Positions 1-11,057 of a stretch of DNA of 64,000 bases are shown one piece after another. Origin of the DNA: Embiotoca jacksoni (Eukaryota; Chordata; Actinopteri; Embiotocidae); NCBI GenBank assembly GCA_022577435.1, contig JAKOON010000002.1, forward strand, positions 6,323,001 through 6,387,000. The letters run 5' to 3'. The position numbers and the translations under genes were made by a program. Position 1 is the stretch's first letter. Each line of letters begins with the position of its first letter. Under the pieces are notes generated by a model that made no database searches, was not told the origin of the DNA, and saw nothing but the letters and a program-made list of their open reading frames with translations.

Positions 1-125
1 CCAGTTTCTCTTTTAGACCCATTACTTGGTCAGTTACTGGATCTTCATTCAGTTGAAATGTTCCAGTGCATAGGCACTAACCTTGAGCTCAAATTGAAAA
101 TGACAACAGCATCACAATAGTCAGG

Positions 126-128
<3 letters not shown>

Positions 129-178
<50 letters not shown>
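129..178. repeat. (GA)n microsatellite, unit 1
   Basis: About 25 uninterrupted AG dinucleotides lie between the end of the preceding unit's transglutaminase region and the klhl10 3' end. The same locus recurs in all four units with different lengths, so it would serve as a unit-specific length marker. The rest of 1-882 is intergenic, with no gene seen. Confidence 0.95.
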
Positions 179-180
<2 letters not shown>

Positions 181-882
181 TGAAGCTTTACTTCAGTCCT
201 CCAAGTCTCTTTTCTCTGAAGAGTTGTCTGACTTCAGGAGTTCATCAGGGCGTTGCTTTACTGGCTGACAGTATCTGCAGTTGAAGTCAGTGGGTTTCCT
301 CTTCCACTTCATCGTTGTAGTTAAGTCAAAGTTCTTTGTTTATCACTATGTTTATTATTCATTAGTATGTTTAGGTTCACTTGTATTTGGTAGATAGTGT
401 GCAGACAACAGACAGGAAAAGAGGGGGGAGAGATGGGATGTGGTGACGTGACATGAAGGTTCCTGTTGAGACTCGATTTTTGTGGTCAACATCTTTGATC
501 CCGAGGCCACACGATGCCCAGTTTCATAATCTATTGCTTACATAATTCTTTGTTTAGTGCTGACCTTATTATTGAGTTTAGTGGATTAGACGACTTCATG
601 TCTTTATGTTTGTGTTGCATAAAACACACTTAAAACACACCGTCATGGAGATTTGTGATTTTGTCAAGTATTGTAAAGTGTCACTTTTTCTGCTGGTCTG
701 TACGTCATCTCTTGTTGTGACATTATGATTCTTCAGGTTCTTCTTTCAGCTTCGATAGGGAGGTCAAAGGTCATTGGTTCTTGAACACGATTTTATAACA
801 AACCTGACAAGATGTCAAGCTGAAAACCAGTGTAATCACTCAAGTAACAATAGCATAATTTTACGATGATTCAAAAAAGGCA

Positions 883-888
883 TTTATT
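883..888 (-). promoter_or_regulatory. klhl10 polyadenylation signal (AATAAA), unit 1
   Basis: A canonical AATAAA reads on the minus strand about 95 bp beyond the present klhl10 stop and about 35 bp beyond the ancestral-frame stop. It is conserved in units 2 and 3 and deleted in unit 4. Confidence 0.6.
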
Positions 889-982
889 TACAGAAACGTG
901 CAATAGTCAACAATATCTTCATCACTCCACTTCATCTTCCTCCTCACCGGAGAATTGCTGGGAGTAACGAGGGGCAGCGTAG

Positions 983-3900
983 TCAGCCATGTTGTTTAGT
1001 CCGTAAACTGCAGCAGCTCAGCGCACTGCGAGAGATCTCCATGTTACGGGGACCAGACCACTCGGAGGTTTCGGCGTCGTAGCACTCGACGTCAAGGGTG
1101 GTGGTGATGCCGTTGAAGCCCCCGGCAACAAACAGGCAGTCATCGATTAGTGCGATGCCAAAGTTGCTGCGGTGGTGCAGCATGGAGGGCACAGCGTTCC
1201 AGGTGTTGGTTTGAGGGTTGTAGGCCTCAGCAGTGTGCAGACGGGCGGTTCCATCGAAGCCACCGACCTACATAAGAAAAAGTTCATCATGGAGATGATG
1301 CTGCTCTTTTAGATTTTTCTGGGGGGATTTTTTTTATTGTCTTAAGTTAAAAAGTAAAAGAAAACTGTTGACTAATGACATTTCCTGCAAATATTAGAAA
1401 TGAGTATGCCCATTACAATTTCCCCAAAGCACAAGTGGACAAATACAGATTTCTTGATTGATCTGATCAACACTTCAAAGATGTTCAGTTTACTGTAATA
1501 AAAATACAAAGAAAAGAAGCCAAACTTCCCATCTGAGCAGCTGGAAATTAATAATTTTAGTAATGTTTGCTTAAAAGATTACTCAGTTATTAAAGTCGTT
1601 GGTCATCAATTTTTGATCTGTCAACTAAAATATGAATGTTTTTTACTAACTAATATGTTACTGACTTCAATGGAAAAGCTTTGAAACCTCTGTTCAGACT
1701 TCCTTTTCATGCCTCTGTGTCTCACAGTGTTTCTGTGTTAGTTCAGTTTCAGCAGAGCTTCATGTGCTTACTGCAAAGACTCGGTCTGCGTAGACGATGA
1801 CTCCAATTCCACTGCGCCTGCTGTCCATGTCGGCGATCAGTGTCCACTGGTTGGTCTCTGGGTTGTAACATTCAGCCGTTGACAGACATTCACTTCCATT
1901 GAAGCCACCACAAATGTACACCTGGAGGGAATGAAGGAGAGAGGATGTAAGTCAGTTTGTGTTACTTTCATCAAAGACACATATTTAACACTTAATATCT
2001 GATAATCACAGATATTTGTATTTTCTAGAAGTCACACGTTTTGGCGAAAAAACGAACACATTAACAAGGCAATGCTGCACAATGTGTTGCTGAATACTGA
2101 ATGCATGAAGGTGCTTTGCATTTCTGTTTCCGCTTCTTCATTTAATATATTAAATCAGTCTAGATGGACATGGATGTTCACTGCAACTTGACTGGTTGCA
2201 GGCGTTAATTCCAGGTTGGGCTTAAGAAAACTAGTTTTTGCTTTCGAAGCCGAAATGTTTCACGGTGATGATAGTCTGTTTAGGTTCATTCAGTTAATAT
2301 TTTTCTTTGGGGAAAGCCCCACACACCTTGCCATGGAGGGTTGTGCAGCTGGCGTCACTCCTCTGGTCTTGCATGGACGCAATTAAAGTCCACTGGTTGG
2401 TCGTAGGCTGATAGCGCTCGGCCGATGCAAGTTGATTATGTCCATCATAGCCTCCTATGGCATATATGTGCCCATCCATCACAGTTACACTGACATAGCA
2501 GCGTCTTGAATGCATTGATGCCACCTCCTGCCAGGTGTGTGCGTCCAGGTCAAACCTGTGCACAGTGCTGAACTGCACAACACCGTCAAAGCCACCGACA
2601 CAATAAACTGATCCGTTGAGGAAAGCAACACCTTGAGAAGCTCGAGGAGTTTTATCAGTGTTGATGACATTGACCCAGCGGTCAGCACGGACATCATAAG
2701 CCTCGATGGTATTGGTGGGGCTGCCCTCACTCCAGCCTCCAACAGCAGACAGGATGGCAGTGGGCAGGCGTGGGCGGGTCAAAAAGTTGCAGATTATGGA
2801 CTCAGAAAACCAATTTTTTCTGAGGTCATTCATGGCCTCCAAGGTCTTGACGAGAATCATTTGACACTCTGCACACGCCTTAACCACTTCGTTGTGGGTC
2901 ACGTTGTCTATTACGTATTCTGGGACCATCAAAGCCAGCCTGACCTGCACAGAGACACGAGGACATACGTTGGAATTACATTTTCTAAAATGTAGCTTGA
3001 GCAAAACTCAGACTCGACTGGTGTTACCAGCAGGTTTCAGCTCATTACAAATATCATATTGGCATTAGTAGTAGACAGTCCCTCCAGGATTCAGCAGAAT
3101 TCTAAAATGCTTGATTTTACAGTGTATTTTCTCATAAATTGCAATGTAATTTGTGGGTCTTTTTTGCAGTAAAAATGTGGGACTTCAAAACTTTGCCATT
3201 TGAGAAAAAAAAAATACTTTTTTTAATAGCTACAAAAATAATAATATGTGATCACTTCCTTTGATAATAATATTTTTTGAACTTAGAAATCCATGTGGCT
3301 CAAAGTTACCAAAAGTTCAGAAAAGCAAACAATCTGTGACTAATATAGTAAATAAAGGCTCTATCTGACTACTCTATTCACAAAAACAAAGTGCTGTCTC
3401 TTCCAACTTTAAGTGTGTTAAAACTTCAAGTTGTGTAAAACGTAAACTTTTTACACATACAGGATTCATCATTCCAGTGATAAGACTCTTTAAGACCACA
3501 TTTCCCACAAGTCCCGCCACTTCTAGTTGTTCTGTTTTTTCCACTTGGCTGGCACGGAGTTTGTTTTGCTGGTGAGAGGAGGGGGAGCAGAGCCTCATTG
3601 ACTGTATTTGAGGAGTTATTTTTGTTTGGAAAAGCTACTTTATACCGTAATCCTTTCAGCAGAGCTTCTGTTGAGGAAATGTTTTGCTCAAAAATTGTGG
3701 GAATTTTGCAAAACTGTAAGCTCCTGCAAATACAGCAGAGATTGCTTGAATTTGCATTAATTATTGTGATTGCAAGATTGTGATTTCCTGGAGGGACTGA
3801 GTTGTAGAAGTACTGGTAGTTGTGTCGTCGGTCTGCAAAGAAGAAATGAATATGCAGAAACATCTCTTTCAGATGATATCAAAAACTTGTTACAAATAGG

Positions 3901-4717
3901 CCTTTGTAGTTTCTCCACCAGACTGCACTGATTTCTTCAGTTTTCTAGATTGAAAATCTCAATCGTCTTTTTGGTCACAATTTCTTAATAAACAAATTTA
4001 AAGGGTCCTTACAAAAAATATTTTTGTTAAAAGATTAAGTTTGACCTAAATATCTGGATTTTTTTTTTTTTTTACTCTCAAATTATAATATCGGAGTCAA
4101 AAATGCAGGAATGTTCTCAGTTCAGTTTGAAAATATTTGTAAGATGTGTGCACCGTAATGTTTGTATGTTGTAGTCAGGACTGAAGCACTTCAGTTCTTT
4201 TTCATTATTCTTTTCGACTCTCTCTCAGACTCGGGCCTATTAAACTTCATAATATTTCCTGTCTATCAGCGTAAAATGCAAAAAAAATACATTTTACTTG
4301 CGTGGTCTAGAACAGGACTGAGTGTGGCCTGGTCTCATGTATTTTTTCTTGGCTTAAAATCGCCTGTTGGAAATGTTGCAGACTTTACAGAAAGAGTTGT
4401 GACTGCAGCCCAGCTAATACTGTACTGTACTGTATGGTATTGTATTCATGAAAACACTATTAGCAAGATTTAAAAGATGCAAATCAAGAGTAAATTGCAT
4501 CCCAACAGTTGATCGCCTCACTTACTTTGAACAAAAGCAGAGCGATGTACTTTCTACGATCCTCAGGTGCGAAGTCGATCCAGCGAAGGATGGCCTCATA
4601 CACCGTCTTCTCCTGCTTCACATTGAGTTGGTCACTCTCAATGATTTGAACAAGTTTCTGTGCAGAGAGCGACAGGAACTCTTCTGAGGTGGCAGCAATC
4701 TTCTCAAAGTTGAGGAT
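983..4717 (-). pseudogene. klhl10: Kelch-like protein 10, 5'-truncated copy, unit 1
   Basis: KLHL10 is a testis BTB-BACK-kelch substrate adaptor for the CUL3 ubiquitin ligase. Visible exons in transcript order on the minus strand are 4526-4717 (BACK, truncated), 2327-2944 (end of BACK plus the first kelch repeats), 1772-1921 and 983-1267. The first reads ...LNVKQEKTVYEAI and splices at K|VRLALM, as in mammalian KLHL10. Kelch repeats show paired glycines (AVGGWSEG, CVGGFDG, AIGGYDGH, ICGGFNG, VAGGFNG). The BTB domain, start codon and most of BACK are absent because the exon is cut near 4717 and abuts plekhg4. The kelch exons are open in this unit. The last exon ends early at TGA 983-985. A 2-bp shift would restore a conserved ADYAAPR tail with an acidic end (EEEDEVE) and stop at 922-924. 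No promoter is present, so this is probably a passenger pseudogene. Confidence 0.85.
3076..3799. mobile_element. Non-autonomous DNA transposon (MITE) in klhl10 intron, unit 1
   Basis: The ends are inverted repeats: CAGTCCCTCCAGGA on the left and its complement on the right. Flanks AGTAGTAGA and AGTTGTAGA are a likely 9-bp target duplication with one mismatch. The 724-bp element has no coding capacity I trust; open frames inside it are chance. It lies in the intron between the BACK exon and the first kelch exon. Superfamily is not assigned: the CAG end suggests hAT, but a 9-bp duplication does not. Position 3543-3590 holds the empty target site of the LINE seen in units 2 and 3. Confidence 0.8.
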
Positions 4718-4726
4718 GCAGCAGGT
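4703..4726. other. Duplication breakpoint: klhl10 exon fused to plekhg4, unit 1
   Basis: Reading left to right, the complement of the klhl10 BACK exon (…ILNFEKIAATSEEF) stops here, and an open plekhg4 frame begins immediately with no spacer. The two genes point away from each other at the join. The same join appears at about 24859 and 47360, which marks it as the tandem-duplication breakpoint rather than a separate rearrangement. Exact position is uncertain by about 15 bp because the parental sequences are outside the window. Confidence 0.8.
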
Positions 4727-7700
4727 GGACGAGGTTTATCGCCAACCAGCAGACTAACGGCCAGACAGCATCTCCTGGGAGCCAGAGTTTGGTGGTACAA
4801 TCAACCCCTGGACCTCGGCACCCGCAGTGGGAGGGAATCGTGTCTGGAGTGGTGGATTTAGGAAAAAGAAGGCCCCTTCAAGGCAGCAGCAGCAGCCCTA
4901 ATTCAACAACTGTAGCCTGCTGTAACATCATCGTCAAACCTGAGGATTACAGTGAGGCTGGAACTAGTCAGGGGTCAAAGGCTGCTCCACAGTCACCTCA
5001 CAGGTAATACAACTTCTTTTTTTGATCTGTTCATCCCACTTAATTAGTATTTAACCTCAGTGGTTAAATTCTCAGTTCTTAGACATTGCTATTAGAAAGT
5101 AGCACTCAGACTTTTGAAGATGATCTGATATTTGGTGATTTTGCAATTTTATTTTTGCATTTCTTAATATTAGTGATAGTCCCCTTGATCGTATATTCTT
5201 ACAGATCGAGCCAGGCCCTGTAACATATTGTAGGTACTATTCCCCAAACAGTATTCAGTCATTACTTCAGCTTGAGTTGACAAGAAACAAATCTGACTGG
5301 TCGATTTTCACTCTCCTGACAATATTATTTATCTCTTATGAGAAAATAAAAAGTTTTAACCATCGTGTCAGGCAGCGTGTAAAAACTTTTTTTTTACAAC
5401 CACAAGAGGAAATATAAACTTCATCAGATGGAAATCTTGTCGTATTGAAAATGTCCAGTGTATCATTTTATTTTAGACTGATATATTTGGTTCTTTGGAA
5501 ACATTTGGCTCTTCACTTGAATTTTAAAAAAAGTTCAATTGGTCTGACCAAAGTTTGTATTGATTGATCCAGCAGTGAGTCAGTAGGGTTGAAGATGTTA
5601 AGGACTCTAAAAGCTGGCTTGATCTCCTTCCTTTCCACTGCAGGAACACACACTGGGTTTTGACTCTGTACTGTTGTTTTTATTTCATTTTTGAACAGGT
5701 CATCAAGGAGAACAGAAAGAGAAACAAGGAGAAGGCAGATGAGCAGAGCGAGGTGTGAGAGAGATGCCGCCGCTCTGTCTCAGTCCCACACTGTCGGCTG
5801 TCAGTGGTTTCCATGGGGACGAGGTATTAGAGCGAGGTCAGCGAGCCAGGACTCGTGCACAACTGGAGCGTCAGCGGCCGGATCATCCACCCCACCTGAC
5901 CAGCGCGTTCGATCCCCGTCATCTTGTTCCCATCACGGTCAGCCGTCATGTCGCATCCTCCAGGAGGCTCAGAAGTTTCAGATCTCCCGCCACGGGAGCT
6001 TCTGCTCAGAGAACTCCTGTATGAGCGACCAAGGGGCTGCAGGGGGTAGTGAGCCTCTATGCTGCAAACACTCCAGCCTGCCCAGAGGGAGATATGAGGG
6101 GGCGTTTAGTTTGGCGAGTCCACAGGAGAGTGCCAGCAATGCCCTGTAAGTTTACTGTATGTGGTGATAAAAATAATACTCTATGATATTCCTCTCATTT
6201 TCACTAATCCTCTGAGATTTAATGAGATCTCGTGCATTCTTTTCTGTCTCTAAGCTGACAATGAAGAGCTACAGGTATTGTCTCTTCCCTTTGCCTGTTT
6301 TTTTTTTAAATTTATTTTATTTTTTTAATTAGCGTACAAGCTTACGAGAACAGACCCTCAGGCCTGCCACCAATGTCAGCTATATATGTCACCAGGAGGT
6401 TGATGGGATCAGTCAAAAGTAGGGATATCTTGGAGACAGCAAACGATATTAGAGAAAGCCTCGAGTAAACTCATGAGGGGCAGAAGAGTTATGTCATACT
6501 GTAGAATAGAGAGCTTTTTATTTTCCTTACCCCAGGGGCCTGTTCTAATCTGTCCATGCTTGGCTTGTTTCTTACGACAACGCATGCAGAAAGAGTAAAA
6601 TCAGTGTACCTCTTTCTTATCTGCTTAAATTTGAAAGAAAATGAATGATAACGATGTATAAGATGAGTAAATATCAGAGACCAGTTGTATTTATGAACAA
6701 CAGATGGGAAGAATGTTTTTATTTTGTAAAAAACTCCCAAGTTACATGAAAATATTCTTTCACCACACGCTTGTTCTGAAGGACAAAGATCTTACACAGA
6801 TCTACATAAATGATTAAAAATCAAATATAACACAGGATGTATGCTGAGTATCATTCTGTAGGTGTGTGTTTGAAGTTAACCTCTTTGTTTTGTTTGTGTC
6901 ACCAGGAGGTTGCAGGGTGTCATGGAGGAGCTGGTCTTCACAGAGAGGGAGTATGTCTGCTCTCTGGGCTACATCCTGACCCACTACCTCCCCCTGATGG
7001 ACAGACATGACATCCCCCAGGACCTCAGGGGGAAGCGAGGGGTCATCTTCGGCAACCTGGAGAAGCTTTACGACTTCCACAGCCACTACTTTCTGGCAGA
7101 GCTGGAGGCCTGCCAGTGGGAGCCTGCCATGGTGGCCCGCTGCTTTCTCAGACATGTGAGGAATAACTGTATGACAGCAATCAATATACTTGTCCTGTGT
7201 GGACAAAGTCTGTGTGGAGAGCCTTGTTGACTCATTCATACTTCCATAATAGACACTTGGTAATTTACTCTGTGTTGAGCTGGAACTTGAGAGTTCACAC
7301 TTTTCTTTCTTCACTTGTCTTTAAGGTTCAATAAGTTTTACCAGGTCCCAATATTTCCCCTTTGAACCATCTTCAATGAATCTGTTTGTTGGACTGGATA
7401 CGTGTTCCGCTCTAATAGCTGCAGTAGTCATCACAGTCCTCCGACTGGGAGTGCCACACTTTTCCTTTTCATCTTTACAGCCCCACTTTGTTTTCCCTCA
7501 CAGAGGAAGCAGCAGGAGCTGGGCGACCTGATGGACCTCTCCTCCTACCTGCTGAGGCCCATCCAGAGGATCAGCAAGTACAGCCTCCTACTGCAGGACA
7601 TGTTGGCTTTGGCCGGCTCATACAGGCCAAAGGATGTGATCCAGGATACGTTGTTCACCTCGAGCGTGTGCGCACAAAGTGCGTGTGGCCCGGCTGCTTA

Positions 7701-8653
7701 TGTGCCTGATCTGTCGAGCAGTGAGCGGGGGAGAGAGAGGGCTGAGATCCAGGCTGCTGCAGACTTGACTGGATTTCAGATGCATCATGGCAACGATTTG
7801 CTTACCATGGACGCCATCCGGGACTGTGATGCAAGATATTGAAATGACAGATAACACATACCTGAATCACAGTAGGTAAATAACATTAACCGCCTGCGCT
7901 ATGTCCGTCTTCCCTGCCGGAGTCTTAATAATCACCCTTATTTAGCTTGAATGTATTTAGTATATTCTGTTTAAAAGGTTGTAGTCACACCTCACAGCGC
8001 CAAATATTTTTGATCTGCCACCAAACCACATATGACCATATCTGTCGGTGTCATTTCTGTGTCTCTCTTTGTGTTTTCTCTCCCAGACCAGCGACATTGG
8101 GATGACCCATAACTCTACTGTGAGCGGTCTGTGTTTTGAGATCTGGTTCCGCAGGAGGAAAAGTGAGGACACCTACACCCTCAGGGCCTCCAGCGTGGAG
8201 GTGAAGACAGCCTGGACCACTGACCTGGAGAGCATACTGTGGGATCAGGCCGCTCACAGTAGAGGTAGTAACAACAACATACTGTTTTTATTTAGCACTT
8301 ACATGGAGAACAGTTTACAGATAGCTTTACAGGTTTAAAAACATATTGTGAATATACTTTAAGCTGCAGAGCTGCGGATGCAGGAGAGGGTGTTCATGGG
8401 AATGAACTGCAAACCTTTCATGGATATTCAACCAACTCATGCTGCAATTTGTGACCGAGCCATCAGCTGTGTCCTGCCTGGGAGAAGTAAGCACTCCTCC
8501 TTTGTGTCCCAGAGTTCAAAGGCCCATCCACCGATTTGTCGGACCCCCAGCCTGAGGAGAAACGGCTTACCAGCAGTGAACAGAAAGAAGCCAGGTGTCG
8601 CCCCCAAACCTCCACATCTGGCTACTGCTCAGACACAGGTGAAGGTTAAATAA
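4717..8653 (+). pseudogene. plekhg4: PLEKHG4 (puratrophin-1)-type Rho GEF, truncated copy, unit 1
   Basis: PLEKHG4-family proteins are Dbl-type Rho guanine-nucleotide exchange factors with a DH-PH module. Exons seen: 4717-5003 and 5699-6145 (linker, containing FQISRHGSFCSE), 6906-7155 (DH start, VMEELVFTEREYV…LFGNLEKLYDFHSHYF type), 7504-7830 (DH end, SYLLRPIQRISKYSLLLQ and HHGNDLLTMDAI), 8087-8264 (PH end, FEIWFRRRKSEDTY), and 8370-8653 (C terminus). The 5' half is missing at the breakpoint. The middle of the DH domain, usually with a FGMYALYSKNKP-like segment, is not found between 7156 and 7503. The first PH exon is deleted near 7917. The donor after 7830 is GC instead of GT. The last exon is a deletion fusion across an intron. 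These exons nevertheless join into one open frame of about 590 codons. No promoter or start is evident. PLEKHG4B or ARHGEF40 are alternative family assignments. Confidence 0.75.
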
Positions 8654-11057
8654 AGCAACCTGCTGAATTACTGTATGAGCTGAAGAAGATGGTCTCTCTC
8701 ATGTTGTTTAATGATAGTAGAAGGAAAGGTCTGAAGAGGTTTACATGCGTGTTCGTGCCTGTATTGATGCGGCTGTGGCTCACGTCCGCACGTCAAAGTG
8801 TCAACGGGAAAGACACTGAATCCAATTTTTGTCCTAATGACAGGCGTGCATTCTTCCAGCATTAATATGTGTCTAGTATGTGTCTGTATTAGGTTTCTCG
8901 GTTTTATTATTGTTTTGAATATTTTAAGCCAATTCATTCATTAATCAACCGTTTTATTTGTTTTCATTGTGAATTAAAATGTTTGTCTTTTGTTTAATGC
9001 TGTTTTTAATTCTGATTTGTGAAGATATAAAGAAAGTGATGATGATAATCATCATTGTTAGCAATGGCCCCTGCAATAAGAATAAATTGGGCTTTGAATA
9101 TTGTTGCAGAATCTCCTGTCGCCCTGCAGATGGACGGATCGTCTGAGTAAAACAAATATTTGGTGTTGCCTCGTCTGGTCTCTGGGTCTGGTTAGGGGGA
9201 TTTTGGTGTGTTTGTATCACACCTCGGTCATCCATATGTGGTTATCTTGATCACGTGACTGACCCATGCAAGACAGGAAGATACTGCTACATGGGTGATC
9301 ATGAATGGGTCAGTCACACACAACATTTGTCCACAATGTGTTTCTTAGTCCTTTTACCCCGAGAAAACATCTTCATATCTCCCAAAATAAATTCTTTTGA
9401 TCTCGGCATCAGCTGTTATAGGCCTTAAAAACATCTTTTATTTGAATGTCCTGACAATATGCAGCTCAGAAAAGGAATGAGTGTTACTTAATGTGCTGCA
9501 ACACATTCAAAAAAATTCCCCGAAACAGTCCTAAAAAATAACCAGTTTTTTCTAAGGCATGTGTTTTTATATGATTGATAAACTGTCACTCAATACACGT
9601 TACATGTTTATAAACTATACTGTTATTTAACTGTTAAAAACAGGCTCTTCATTTACATTCAGTCATGAGTCTGTGTGTTTCTACATCAACACAGAGTGAC
9701 GTATGTGGTCAAGGGATACATTTAAAATACATTTTGTGTGATCTTCTGTCCTATACATTTTGTACAATTATTGATATGCAGGGATCAAAGAAGAGAAGAT
9801 TTTATTTATTACCGTCATAAAAATCAGAAGCCAACACACAGGACCAGCATCTGTATCTGGGATAGACCACTTCAGTCCAGAGGGTTTCATGCTCCTTTGA
9901 GCCGTTTGGCCACGCCCACTCGCCAAACACATCAGATGTGTCGTCTCACCACGCCGGATGTATGTCACACGTTTCGTGAGGTTTCAAGCAGCCTTTGACC
10001 TTAAACATCAACTTCCTGTGTTACGGCGAGACCTCCAACTTTGCCGCAGCGTCACGGCGACGCCCATTGACAAAGTCGAAGGAATGTCTCAACATATCAT
10101 CAACTACATGTTCAGGTTATTGTGACCCGACTTTACGTTCATGTGATCAACCAGCTCGACGGAGAACGTGAAAGTATGAAAAGTGTCATTTCCAGTGTCC
10201 ACCAGGGGGCGCTATGACTCTGAGCGAATATTACCACACAGAGTCTTTGGGGCTCGACCATTATCATACCTGTGATGTTTGGAGAAGGTAGGTCCATGTA
10301 CACGATCTAAAGAAACTTAGAGTTTCATGGCGAGGCCCTCAACATGGCCGCACATATCGACGAAAACGAATTCTTTTGATAAGATTTAATCCCAAACATG
10401 TTAACTGTTCATAGAAATATATTCAAGTCGGTGTGACCAAACCCCGAGGACAAGTTCGTTAAAGAACAACGTCGAACAATCGCTCAAAATGGCGACTAAA
10501 TTTAAAATGGTGGACTTCCTGTCGAGTTGACGTAATGGTGCAATATAACTTTTTTGTGCGTCGAGGTGTGATACACATGTCCACCGGATTTCATGAATTT
10601 AGGTAAATGTGGCCGCCGGGGCATCTCTAGGTGGCGCTCTCGAGCCATTTGGCCACGCCCACTCGCGACTCCACCAGAGGACGACATTTTCCCCGGGAGA
10701 CATGTGTGTATGCACTTTGATGAGGTTTTGAATATGATAAAGCCTCCAAAAAGGCAAATCACTTGGAGGAGAATAATAATAAGGAACCAGAAAAATAAAA
10801 ATAATTCCTTGAATAACATGAGAGCTTTCACACCATCGGTGCTCGGGCCCTAACGAGTGTTGTAAGTGTGTCTCCCCTGCCTGTCTTATAATAGAATTAG
10901 TGATGTGAGGACCAGACACATGGGGGTGTCCTGATCAGGTTTCACATGCTACAAATATCTCTCAAGGGCTGTTACACTGCAGGGACATTAACCAATAAAG
11001 CTGCAGCTAAAGTCGCTCTCCACACAGAAGTCGAGGGACACGAAGTTCACTGCAGAT
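8654..11057. other. Intergenic and putative tgm promoter region, unit 1
   Basis: No gene is seen. AATAAA overlaps the plekhg4 stop at 8648-8653. The stretch holds one interspersed repeat (9890-10856). The last 200 bp before the tgm ATG include a CCAAT box at 10992-10996, about 60 bp upstream of the start codon. No convincing TATA box was seen. The whole stretch is almost base-for-base identical in units 2 and 3. Confidence 0.5.
9890..10856. repeat. Teleost interspersed repeat upstream of tgm, unit 1
   Basis: The segment carries the internal motif GGCCACGCCCACTCGC twice (9908-9923 and 10651-10666), CACCAGGGGGCGCTATGAC, and the ending CATCGGTGCTCGGGCCCTAA. From memory, these are hallmarks of a widely dispersed fish repeat; I cannot name its family without a library search. 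The left edge is approximate. Short open frames inside it on both strands are not genes. Confidence 0.6.

Noticed and set aside
129..178. GA repeat as a CRISPR-like or regulatory array
   Set aside because: It is a plain dinucleotide microsatellite without spacers.
3426..3863. 145-codon minus-strand open frame between klhl10 exons
   Set aside because: It lies almost wholly inside the CAGTCCCTCC-ended MITE, is interrupted by the LINE in other units, and has no family resemblance.
5755..6024. 89-codon plus-strand frame overlapping the plekhg4 linker exon
   Set aside because: It is a shadow of the 5699-6145 exon in another frame. The exon frame joins in phase with both neighbouring exons.
7956..8172. 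Minus-strand open frames opposite the plekhg4 PH exon
   Set aside because: Antisense shadows of a PH exon with clear family similarity.
10502..10919. Overlapping open frames of about 106-109 codons upstream of tgm on the minus strand
   Set aside because: They are identical in all units but sit in a dispersed repeat. Both strands and several frames are open and no protein family is recognised; identity reflects recent homogenisation.
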